Source: Treponema sp. (GTDB taxonomy: Bacteria > Spirochaetota > Spirochaetia > Treponematales > Breznakiellaceae). From it: a stretch of 21,184 nucleotides of DNA. Made by a program: the position numbers and the translations under genes. Below the pieces are notes generated by a model. That model saw nothing but the letters and a program-made list of their open reading frames with translations, was not told the origin of the DNA and did no database searches. This document shows positions 1 to 6,424 of the stretch, in pieces. Numbering within the stretch: the first letter of the stretch is position 1; each line of letters begins with the position of its first letter. The stretch spans positions 1 to 21,184 of the forward strand of contig JAITAI010000050.1 in NCBI GenBank assembly GCA_031284195.1, read 5' to 3'.

Positions 1-956
1 ACGGTGAGGAGGTTGCGCCGCTCCCCGGAAGGCAGCAGACTTTCCAACTGTACCGGCAGGGGATAGGGATTTCTCGGTATGGTATAGGTGAAGAGGGCAA
101 AGACCTCGTCATCCCCTAGTATCGGGGGAACCGTAACCGTGAGGACCACCCGGGTTTGTGACGCAGCCATGGATTGACCGGGTGGATCCTGGGATACCAC
201 GATTGCCCCAGGCTCGTTCCGCAGAGTCTGGCGCAGGGAAAAGGCAAAATTGATACCCAACCGGCTGATTTCTTCTAAGGCAGCGTTCATGGGCAGACCC
301 ACGAGCATAGGTATCGGTATCATGGCATTTTCCGGGCCTCGACTAACCACGAATTCCAAGGTCAGGGGCCCGCTTATACTGGTTCCTGGTTCAGGATGCT
401 GCTGGAGTATGGTCCCGGAAACTTCGGATGAGTACTCATACATAAAAGGTTCTTTTAGAGACAACAGGGTTTTGCTTGTAGAGCTCAAGAGCATTTGTAA
501 GTCCACCCGGACCTCGTCCACATGACGGCCCCGATAATCTTCAACTTTACTGATAATGACCCCTTGACTCACCACGAGCTGTATCCGGTGACTGCCGGAT
601 TTTATGGTGGACCCTGCAGAGGGACTCTGTTCCAATATAAGCCCCTTATCACTGGAAGACTGGGAATACCGGAGCTGAATTCGGGGGTACAACTCTTTTT
701 CCTGTAATTCCAACAAGGCAGCCGTTAAATCCTTGCCCACCACATCAGGTACCTTTATCTCTTCTGTTCCTTGAACCGCGATAAAGAAGACCATGAGGGC
801 GATGATACCAACCAGCACGATGAGGCAGAAGGCCAGGAATATAAAAAACGATACTTGCGGAGGCTTGTGAAATCGTGGAAGAACTTCCCGTTGAGAGTCC
901 TGCGGCAATTCTTGTTGCGCGATGGCAGTATTCGGATCAAATCGGATATACCCCAT
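1..956 (-). CDS. Membrane-anchored PASTA-domain protein (3' end outside window)
   Basis: My reverse-strand translation gives about 318 residues with no stop, beginning MGYIRFDPNT, so the gene continues past the left edge. Residues 1-32 are polar and probably cytoplasmic. Residues of about 34-60 form one long hydrophobic segment (FFIFLAFCLIVLVGIIALMV). The outside part then carries three PASTA-like repeats. The first starts KVPDVVGKDLTAALLEL, the third MLVGLPMNAALEEISRLG, and each ends in the typical glutamine/proline/glycine segment such as LEQSPSAGSTI or VSQDPPGQSM. PASTA domains bind muropeptides or cell-wall polymers in Ser/Thr kinases and penicillin-binding proteins, but no kinase or transpeptidase domain precedes them here. 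The start is supported by an AGGGGG Shine-Dalgarno at 966-971. It lies downstream of def and fmt and probably shares their operon. Its partner and exact role are unknown; the domain call is firm. Confidence 0.85.
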   Translation of the reverse strand, partial: MGYIRFDPNTAIAQQELPQDSQREVLPRFHKPPQVSFFIFLAFCLIVLVGIIALMVFFIAVQGTEEIKVPDVVGKDLTAALLELQEKELYPRIQLRYSQSSSDKGLILEQSPSAGSTIKSGSHRIQLVVSQGVIISKVEDYRGRHVDEVRVDLQMLLSSTSKTLLSLKEPFMYEYSSEVSGTILQQHPEPGTSISGPLTLEFVVSRGPENAMIPIPMLVGLPMNAALEEISRLGINFAFSLRQTLRNEPGAIVVSQDPPGQSMAASQTRVVLTVTVPPILGDDEVFALFTYTIPRNPYPLPVQLESLLPSGERRNLLT

Positions 957-957
957 A

Positions 958-1317
958 TCAATAGTCCCCCTGCGTTCTTTTTATAGGTATAGTGAGTCTT
1001 TCCCAAAACTCGATTAGGGTAGACCTTGGGGCCGCTGGGAAAGGCCCTTGCAAAAGCGGTCTGAAGCCTACTGGTTCCCCTAAATCCCAGGAAATTTTTC
1101 CCAAAACCGACGGGTTGGGAAAACCGCTATGGTTTAGGGTTTGCGGCTCTTTCAGCATAGCAGATCTTGAAAAAACAAGCTGACCCGTACAGGAAAAACC
1201 CATCTTTTGACTGGTCTTTCCCAAGCCCTTTTCATCGGATCTCAGGTCCACCTGAACCGGCTTTTGAAAACCTTTCACTTTCATTAGGTTATACGCTCTT
1301 TCCCTACTGAGAACCAT
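958..1317 (-). CDS. Doubtful hypothetical ORF bridging fmt and the PASTA gene
   Basis: A 119-codon reading frame fills the whole gap between fmt and the PASTA gene. Its ATG is 9 bases after the fmt stop, and its TGA ends 1 base before the PASTA ATG. The product (MVLSRERAYNLMKVKGF...) has no signal peptide, membrane segment or motif that I recognise. There is no clear Shine-Dalgarno before its ATG. The DNA is also rich in repeated TTGGGAAA-like words, which suggests spacer sequence as much as coding sequence. The tight fit is the only argument in favour. It may be a real coupled gene, a decayed gene, or an untranslated spacer that happens to be open. Confidence 0.3.
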   Translation of the reverse strand: MVLSRERAYNLMKVKGFQKPVQVDLRSDEKGLGKTSQKMGFSCTGQLVFSRSAMLKEPQTLNHSGFPNPSVLGKISWDLGEPVGFRPLLQGPFPAAPRSTLIEFWERLTIPIKRTQGDY

Positions 1318-1326
1318 GATAGGGGA

Positions 1327-2316
1327 TTAACCCAGGGATGAACCGATGAAATTCCGAACGCCGTTTAGAAAGACCCTCCATACTAAGGCTTTTTTGGTAC
1401 GGTATTGCAGCCGGGTAACCCCTAAAACCCCTTCCCCTGTTTGTATCAGGATCCCCTCCTGTTTGTCTATGCCCAGAACTGTTCCTGGAACAGCCGGTTT
1501 TGTTTTAGCCCCCGGTTCCACTGCGGTAACGGGCTTTCCTGCAAGGATGTAGAGGTACTGTTCTCCATGAAGGGTCCAGGAGAGTGGCCAGGGGGTAAAG
1601 GCCCGGATCCGGGCTGCTATACTTACAGCAGAAGCGGACCAGTCAATATGGCCCTCTTCTTTGGTTATAAGGGAGCAAAAACTAGCCTCCTCATGGGCCT
1701 GGGGCCTTCCAATGAGCATACCGCGACTAAGGCGCTTCAGGAGATCTGGAAGCAAGGCCGCGGCCTTTTGAGCGACTAAGGCGCTTAAATCGCCGGTAGT
1801 TTCCTCACCAGACAAAGGGAACCGCTCCTGGGCCAAGATGTCTCCTGCATCCATTTCCTTTGCCAAGGTCTGTATGGTAATTCCCGTTTCCCGGTCTCTT
1901 GCGAGGATAGCTGCCTGAATGGGGGTTGGCCCCCGGTACCGAGGCAGTAGACTGGGATGTATATTAATCCCTCCCTGGGGAAAGAGCCCTAAGAACCGGG
2001 GCCCGAAGATATGGCCGTAAGCAAAGGAAATCAGCAGATCCGGCTTTAAGGCGGCAACCTGGTCCAGGACCTCAGCAGCGTGGTTTTCCGGTTTAAGCTG
2101 CACCAGTGCAGGCATACCCTGATCTGTGCGGTTTTTTGAAAGCAAAGTCGCCGCAGCGCTCAATTCCGTGGGTTCCGGCTTTCCGTGCCGTCCCCGGGGG
2201 CTATCCGGGTTGGTTACAATTCCCGCTACTTCATGTTCTCCTGCCTGCTCTAACTCCATCAGAGTTTCCAAAGCAGGGACCGCAATACCCGGGCTTCCCG
2301 CATATACAATCCGCAT
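1327..2316 (-). CDS. fmt: Methionyl-tRNA formyltransferase
   Basis: This enzyme formylates Met-tRNA(fMet) with 10-formyl-tetrahydrofolate for translation initiation in the cytoplasm. At 329 residues it has the usual length. The N-terminal Rossmann-like formyltransferase domain starts MRIVYAGSPGIAVPAL. The catalytic region reads INIHPSLLPRYRGPTPIQ, giving the family's Asn118 and His120. The third catalytic residue, Asp156, lies in MDAGDIL. The C-terminal part (about 210-329) fits the OB-fold tRNA-binding domain. The ATG sits 6 bases after the def stop, with a GCGGGG stretch overlapping the def end, so def and fmt are probably translated together, as in many bacteria. The identification is secure. 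Confidence 0.96.
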   Translation of the reverse strand: MRIVYAGSPGIAVPALETLMELEQAGEHEVAGIVTNPDSPRGRHGKPEPTELSAAATLLSKNRTDQGMPALVQLKPENHAAEVLDQVAALKPDLLISFAYGHIFGPRFLGLFPQGGINIHPSLLPRYRGPTPIQAAILARDRETGITIQTLAKEMDAGDILAQERFPLSGEETTGDLSALVAQKAAALLPDLLKRLSRGMLIGRPQAHEEASFCSLITKEEGHIDWSASAVSIAARIRAFTPWPLSWTLHGEQYLYILAGKPVTAVEPGAKTKPAVPGTVLGIDKQEGILIQTGEGVLGVTRLQYRTKKALVWRVFLNGVRNFIGSSLG

Positions 2317-2322
2317 ACCCCG

Positions 2323-2835
2323 CTAAACCCGCTGCTGCTTCTCGATTTTTGCGAGGATCCGGTTCCGTTTTACTGCGGACAGGCGGTCAATAAAGAGGGT
2401 TCCCTCCAGATGATCATATTCATGAAGGATCACCCGGGCAAGGATACCATCTGCATCTTGGGTAAAAGGCCGGCCTTTCTCATTCCATGCCTGAATCCGT
2501 AAGGTTTTTGGCCGGATCACCTCTACCCATACACCAGGTATGGAAAGACAACCCTCTTCATATTTCACGGTTTCCTCTGAGATTTCCAGTAATAAGGGAT
2601 TGATAAAAACCCGGGGAAGATCCTTGTCCACATGGACCACGAAGATCCGTTTCATCAAACCCACTTGGGGCCCTGCAAGTCCCACCCCTTTCCCCAGGTA
2701 TAAGGTATCCAGTAAGGTATCAGCGATTTTTGCAATCTCTGCATTAATCTTAGTAATCGGTTCTGCTTTTTGTCGGAGGAGTTCATTTCCCAAGGTTAAG
2801 ATTTCCATTTTTTCTATTTTCTTCGCCTTTTCCAT
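2323..2835 (-). CDS. def: Peptide deformylase
   Basis: This is a metal-dependent hydrolase that removes the formyl group from the N-terminus of new proteins. All three family motifs are present: GVGLAGPQ (residues 50-57), EGCLSIP (94-100, Cys96 being a metal ligand) and HEYDH (138-142, two His ligands and the catalytic Glu139). The longest frame gives 170 residues. The family usually begins a few residues before the ILTLGNELLR-type motif, so the internal ATG at codon 10 (position 2808, giving 161 residues) is equally plausible. Neither ATG has a strong Shine-Dalgarno. It is followed directly by fmt in the same operon. The function is secure; the exact start is not. Confidence 0.96.
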   Translation of the reverse strand: MEKAKKIEKMEILTLGNELLRQKAEPITKINAEIAKIADTLLDTLYLGKGVGLAGPQVGLMKRIFVVHVDKDLPRVFINPLLLEISEETVKYEEGCLSIPGVWVEVIRPKTLRIQAWNEKGRPFTQDADGILARVILHEYDHLEGTLFIDRLSAVKRNRILAKIEKQQRV

Positions 2836-2905
2836 AGATACTTAATCATATAGAAAAACCTCAAGATACACAAGGTAAATTACCGGGTAAACCCAATCAG
2901 ACTAG

Positions 2906-2929
2906 TCCCCCAGAGCGGGTTTTGGGGGC
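2906..2929. repeat. Small inverted repeat between the PhnP-like gene and def
   Basis: A CCCCCA...TTGGGGG stem with a loop of about 11 bases lies in the 122-base gap between the two minus-strand genes. No T-run follows on the minus strand, so it is at best a weak terminator or pause site. The rest of the gap shows no convincing promoter. Confidence 0.35.
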
Positions 2930-2957
2930 CTTTATCCTGAACGGAGGGGAGGCTATC

Positions 2958-3794
2958 TTATACTTCCAACTCCAGCCCATCGTATGCTGAACCCATATAG
3001 ATCCCGGTACAGCCCTGGGCAGCTTGAAAGTTTTGACAATAGGCCTCAACCTCCTGATAGGAATGTTCATGACAAATATGGGTTAAGTACACCCGCTGGC
3101 TGTGGATCTGGAGGGCAGCCTGAAGGGCTTCATGAAAGGTGAAATGGGTTTCGTGAGGGCGAACTCGCAGCGCTCCGATGATAAGTACATCAGGGGAACG
3201 GATCAAGTCCAAGGACGTATCAGGTATCATGCTCGTATCGGTCAAGTAGACCGCTTCCCCTGGGGGTTCCTGGATTCCCCCTTCTTCAGGCCTAGTCTCA
3301 GTGATTTTCCACCCTACAATATCCAGGATACCGTGTTTTACCGGTATCGGGGTAAAGCTGAGGGCGCCGATCTGTACCGGTTCTCGGATAACCCGGGGAG
3401 TAATTCGGGGTTTTCCGCCTCCCTGCTGAGTCTCTCTAAAGGCATAGGAGAACCGTTCCTTGAGTTCTTCTATGGTGTACTGGTTACTGTACACGGGTAT
3501 GGATTTTTCACGGTATTCTCTACAAAGGGGCCGCAGATCATCTAGTCCATGGACATGATCCGCATGAGCATGGGTCAAAAATACCCCATCCAATCGAGTG
3601 ATCCCTGCCCGAATTGCCTGGAGCCGGAATTCAGGCCCCGTATCAATCACCGCCCGCTCTCCGGCCCTGCCTTCTATATAAAGGGAGGAGCGCATACGCT
3701 GGTCCCGGGGATCCTCAGAACAGCATACCGGACACCGGCATCCTATTACAGGAATGCCGCAAGAAGTACCAGAACCAAGCACAGAGAGCTTCAT
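2958..3794 (-). CDS. PhnP-like metallo-beta-lactamase-fold phosphodiesterase
   Basis: A 278-residue protein of the metallo-beta-lactamase superfamily. The metal motif THAHADHVHGLDDL supplies His75, His77, Asp79 and His80. Further ligand candidates are His154 (in PVKHG), Asp186 (in YLTDTS) and a C-terminal His in THICHEHS. The N-terminus reads MKLSVLGSGTSCGIPVIGC and carries clustered cysteines 19, 21, 24 and 25, like the structural zinc site of PhnP. PhnP hydrolyses cyclic ribose phosphates in phosphonate breakdown. No other phn gene is near, so the true substrate is open; this branch of the fold is often found as a housekeeping phosphodiesterase. The ATG has no good Shine-Dalgarno, but the N-terminus matches the family. 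The family call is firm; the substrate is unknown. Confidence 0.85.
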   Translation of the reverse strand: MKLSVLGSGTSCGIPVIGCRCPVCCSEDPRDQRMRSSLYIEGRAGERAVIDTGPEFRLQAIRAGITRLDGVFLTHAHADHVHGLDDLRPLCREYREKSIPVYSNQYTIEELKERFSYAFRETQQGGGKPRITPRVIREPVQIGALSFTPIPVKHGILDIVGWKITETRPEEGGIQEPPGEAVYLTDTSMIPDTSLDLIRSPDVLIIGALRVRPHETHFTFHEALQAALQIHSQRVYLTHICHEHSYQEVEAYCQNFQAAQGCTGIYMGSAYDGLELEV

Positions 3795-3928
3795 AAAAAC
3801 AGTATGCTGAAAAAAGGGGGAAATTAACAGGGCTGTACAGGGAAAAGGCAGAACTCAGTCCTGTAATAATAATAAAGATTCGCAATTACCTCCTTAGGTA
3901 TAACTGATTGTTTTTGGGGCCTTAGTTT

Positions 3929-3957
3929 TTGACAATCCGGCTAACGGATGATATCAG
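3929..3957 (+). promoter_or_regulatory. Possible weak plus-strand promoter
   Basis: A perfect TTGACA at 3929-3934 is followed 17 bases later by TATCAG, a poor -10 match. The spacer contains a small hairpin (ATCCG-GCTAA-CGGAT). It could drive the plus-strand remnants that follow, or be chance. Confidence 0.25.
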
Positions 3958-3960
3958 TAG

Positions 3961-4110
3961 CAAGCCAGAAATTGTTGCAACAATCGTACAATTCCCTCTC
4001 CGAGGGAATTGTACGCGCAAACTAATCACTCCTCGAAAGCGGTGAACATTGAAGCAGGAAACGAAGCTATGAGGCTCGTTAACATTGATGATTTATACGT
4101 CAGGGGATAA
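3961..4110 (+). other. Short coding-like tail ending at TAA, possible remnant
   Basis: One plus-strand frame is open from 3961 to a TAA at 4108-4110 after an upstream TAG, and it has no start codon. The last part reads SSKAVNIEAGNEAMRLV then NIDDLYVRG. The style resembles the C-terminal tail of a protein gene that has lost its front. Two palindromes lie inside it. A remnant of an IS200/IS605-type element (tnpB tail with hairpins) is one possible reading, but I could not confirm any family motif. Confidence 0.25.
3971..4015. repeat. Two abutting palindromes
   Basis: Bases 3971-3984 (ATTGTTGCAACAAT) are a perfect 14-bp palindrome. Immediately next to it, 3985-4015 form a perfect hairpin with 14-bp arms (arm CGTACAATTCCCTC) around a 3-base loop TCC. 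No T-run follows on either strand, so a simple rho-independent terminator is unlikely. A protein-binding site or a hairpin recognised by a single-strand transposase are alternatives. Confidence 0.7.
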
Positions 4111-4158
4111 TTGCGTAAAGATTTGTTTATACCCCCAATATCTAATATGATTAAAGGC

Positions 4159-4435
4159 ATGAAAAAAGTGATATGTTTATTATCTCGTGGCCATACCATA
4201 AGGGGAAGCGAAACCCTAGACAGGGGTAGGCCTTATCTGGTGAAAACTCCCCAGGTGCAGGTTATACGGAATAGGGGAGTGATGTATAGGGGTATCCAGC
4301 ATGATGTCTTTGGGTTTATCCACGTCTTCCCCAGTGTCGCTGCGATCCAAGAAAAGACCTATCTGGACACCCTGCTCAGGGCTATTACAGCAGGATGGAT
4401 ACGTTACCAGCCCTGTTACATCCATGGGTTTGTAA
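4159..4435 (+). pseudogene. Internally deleted copy of the amino-acid-binding lipoprotein gene
   Basis: This stretch is a collapsed paralogue of the gene that follows it. It starts ATGAAAAAAGTG like a signal-peptide start. Around 4252-4310 the translation QVQVIRNRGVMYRGIQHDV parallels QVKAIRKRGILCVGTQLD of the intact gene. Around 4360-4435 the DNA matches the 3' end of the intact gene, with CCTATCTGGACACCCTG against CCTATCTGGACACTCTG, then CAGGATGG against CAGGACGG, ending near a shared TGTAA. The roughly 500 bases that should lie between are missing and the frame is disturbed. I estimate about 65% identity in the aligned parts by eye. This suggests an old tandem duplication followed by decay. 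Confidence 0.7.
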
Positions 4436-4446
4436 AGGGGGTATAA

Positions 4447-5250
4447 TTGAACAGGATATCCAAACTCTGGAAACGGTGTCTATCCTTTGGGGCCGTATGT
4501 ACCCTGATGTTTGCGTTTATCGGCTGTAATGATTCCCCGGATAAATCCCTCCAGGTCAAGGCCATACGCAAGCGGGGAATCCTCTGCGTGGGTACCCAGC
4601 TTGATATACCTCGGCTTAGTTATCTCAATCGGGAGACCAACGAATTAGAAGGATTTGAGATCGATCTGGCCCGAAGTATTGCAGAAGCTATCCTGGATAA
4701 CCGGGAAGCGGTTGCCTTTACCGGGGCAACCCCTCAACTGCGAGGACCGCTTCTTGACAACGGGGATGTAGATATGATCATTGGAACCTACACCATTACC
4801 GAGGAGCGTAAGAAACACTATAATTTTACCTTCCCCTATTATGCCGATGAAGTTGGTCTCTTAGTGCGAAAAGATTCCGGTCTGACTGGACTGGCAGATA
4901 TGCATGGTAAGATCTGCGGGATAGTTAAAAAATCGACCATACAGGAGGCAAGTACAAAAGCGGCGAAGCAATTGGGTGTTGAACTCCGGTATGCTGAATT
5001 TTCAAGTTATCCTGAAATTATGGATGCCTTGCTTATCGGAATGGTTGATGTATTTTCGACCAATCGCTCGATCCTTTGGGGATATGTGAATGAGGATACA
5101 TTGCTTTTAGCGGAGAGCTTTGACCCTCGGGTATACGGTATTGCCACAAAGCTGGAAAACGACCAACTCGCAGCCTATCTGGACACTCTGGTGATACGCA
5201 TGCACCAGGACGGTACCTTAGCGGCACTTGTGAATAAATGGGGACTGTAA
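4447..5250 (+). CDS. Amino-acid ABC transporter substrate-binding lipoprotein (family 3)
   Basis: A 267-residue periplasmic binding protein of solute-binding family 3 (GlnH/FliY-like), which captures a polar amino acid for an ABC importer. It has a basic N-terminus, a hydrophobic core (AVCTLMFAFIG) and a lipobox ending at Cys27, so it should be a lipoprotein. Family hallmarks include GFEIDLARSIAEAIL, DMIIGTYTITEERKKHYNFT and FPYYADEVGLLV. The start is TTG, decided by a strong AAAGGGGG at 4433-4440 and by the signal peptide. No matching permease or ATPase lies beside it, so its transporter partners must be elsewhere. A decayed copy precedes it and a terminator-like palindrome follows. The specific amino acid cannot be told. 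Confidence 0.88.
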   Translation: MNRISKLWKRCLSFGAVCTLMFAFIGCNDSPDKSLQVKAIRKRGILCVGTQLDIPRLSYLNRETNELEGFEIDLARSIAEAILDNREAVAFTGATPQLRGPLLDNGDVDMIIGTYTITEERKKHYNFTFPYYADEVGLLVRKDSGLTGLADMHGKICGIVKKSTIQEASTKAAKQLGVELRYAEFSSYPEIMDALLIGMVDVFSTNRSILWGYVNEDTLLLAESFDPRVYGIATKLENDQLAAYLDTLVIRMHQDGTLAALVNKWGL

Positions 5251-5271
5251 TGCTCTGCTGTTTTTTCCCCT

Positions 5272-5306
5272 CAGGTTAAACCTAAACGTTTAGGGGCCTT
5301 TCGTTC
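5272..5306 (+). terminator. Terminator-like palindrome after the binding-protein gene
   Basis: CCTAAACGTTTAGG at 5281-5294 is a perfect palindrome, extendable to CCCCT...AGGGG, followed by the T-rich CCTTTCGTT. It lies about 30 bases after the stop and probably ends that transcript. The 190 bases between the stop and the following insertion sequence show nothing else. Confidence 0.5.
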
Positions 5307-5441
5307 CTCATATTTTCTTATAAAAACAGCCGGCTCTAGATTCCAAAAAGTTCGGGTTATTCTCCGCAGAAGAGGGTCATGAGCTATCCAAGGGTTATAT
5401 CTAAAAAACTAGACTTTTGGGGTACTGACTACCCAGACATA

Positions 5442-6250
5442 GGGTGCGTTCACGCTAAAAGAATGAGACTTAAAGGCAGATAAAGTAAGTATGGAACTTA
5501 CTGAAAAACCATATCTACAAATAGCGCCATCACGCCCCAAATACCGGGGAAATGTCAACATAGACAATCGTACCTTGCTTAATGTTCTCATCTACTGGTC
5601 TGAGAACGGTGGTAAGTGGCGGAGCTTACCTGCAACCTTTGGAAATTGGCAGTGATCTCTGTCCGCTTGAACCAGCGGGTGGAAAAAGGTGTGCTGGAGC
5701 GCATTTTTGTGGAGCTGGCATGGGAAAGATTACCGGTATCCGGGGTATGCTGTCGTGATTCAACGGCGGTCAAAATGCATCCTGACGCTCATGGAACCAG
5801 AAAAAACGGCCCACAGGCGACCGGGAAGAGTCGTGGAGGATGGAACACGAAGATACACACCCTAAGGGGATACGGGGATGGTTGCCTTCAGGCTGTCCGG
5901 AGGCAACGTCCCGGATGCGGTGGAGGGGCGGTTATTGCCGGAAACCATCGAAAAACGGGACTATACGGTTAATCTATGGAGGGATCGGGCGTATGAAGAC
6001 GAACGGACAGGGCTTAGAGTAGGAGCGTTGCGGTTTAATCCGGTAGTACCGCTGAAACGGAACCGGGTTCATCTGTGGGAGTATGACATGGAATTGTACA
6101 AACGGCGGAATGAGCTAGAACGATTGTTCCTGGGGCTCAAAGAAGGGGTTTCGAGGGATTTGTACCCGCTCTGACAAGCGTGAAGGCATGTTTAGGGCTT
6201 TTATCTATCTGGCCTGTATTTGTATCTCTTTGCATAGTATGAACACGCCC
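5442..6250 (+). mobile_element. Decayed IS5-family (IS427-like) insertion sequence
   Basis: The ends form imperfect terminal inverted repeats: GGGTGCGTTCACGCT at the left against GGGCGTGTTCATACT read inward from the right (11 of 15 match). The dinucleotide TA flanks both ends (5440-5441 and 6251-6252), consistent with a 2-bp target duplication. The length of about 809 bp fits the IS427 type. It carries one broken transposase gene and is certainly non-autonomous now. Confidence 0.8.
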
Positions 6251-6253
6251 TAG
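5491..6253 (+). pseudogene. Frameshifted IS5-family DDE transposase
   Basis: The reading moves through at least three frames. Segment 1 (ATG 5491 to TGA 5655) has YWSENGGKWRSLPATFGNW, the IS5 N-terminal motif. Segment 2 (to about 5875) has RVEKGVLERIFVEL and the first catalytic Asp in DSTAVKMHPDAHGTRKN, then SRGGWNTKIH. Segment 3 (about 5878-6150) has the second Asp in WRDRAYED and the Y-R-E-K signature in YKRRNELERLFLGLK. Segment 4, in another frame, has FRGICTRSDKREGMFRAF and ends at a TAG in the right terminal repeat. All pieces are present in order, so it decayed through small indels and not by a large deletion. Confidence 0.9.
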
Positions 6254-6280
6254 GGGTTTATCCTGCAAGGGATAAACCCC
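6253..6280. repeat. Perfect 11-bp-arm hairpin next to the IS end
   Basis: GGGGTTTATCC and GGATAAACCCC form perfect arms around a 6-base loop. It directly abuts the right end of the IS5-type element. There is no T-run, so termination is uncertain. It may be the broken end of an older element or a pause site shielding the next operon. Confidence 0.6.
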
Positions 6281-6292
6281 ATACTTTAGAGG

Positions 6293-6323
6293 CTGTTTCA
6301 AATTTAACCGGGTTTTGAAACAG
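6293..6323. repeat. 10-bp-arm hairpin upstream of the importer promoter
   Basis: CTGTTTCAAA and TTTGAAACAG form perfect arms around an 11-base loop containing ACCGGG, followed by a T/A-rich run (TTTATATATTAAAT). It could end readthrough from the left, or be an operator for the following operon. It also resembles the GGCTGTTTCAAA-type tips of some insertion sequences. Confidence 0.5.
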
Positions 6324-6364
6324 TTTATATATTAAATAAATTCATATTAAAACGATGGATATAC

Positions 6365-6396
6365 TTGACATATAAAATACTTATGAATAATATAAT
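6365..6396 (+). promoter_or_regulatory. Sigma-70-type promoter of the importer operon
   Basis: A perfect TTGACA at 6365-6370 is followed 17 bases later by TAATAT (6388-6393); an overlapping TATAAT lies at 6391-6396 with a 20-base spacer. The surroundings are strongly A/T-rich. The start codon is about 30 bases downstream with AGGAGG at 6414-6419. This is the best promoter in the window and probably starts the long plus-strand run. Confidence 0.7.
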
Positions 6397-6424
6397 TTCT
6401 ATATATATGCTATAGGAGGTTTTT

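Noticed and set aside
3883..3895. Strong AAGGAGG on the minus strand upstream of the PhnP-like gene
   Set aside because: No usable start codon at normal spacing (a TTG is only 3 bases away) and the possible frame is out of phase with the gene; perhaps a relic of a lost leader or gene start.
6253..6424. Cobalamin riboswitch ahead of the importer/corrinoid operon
   Set aside because: Only simple hairpins are present; no B12-box-like conserved segment or multi-branched layout was found here or before 10250 or 11430.
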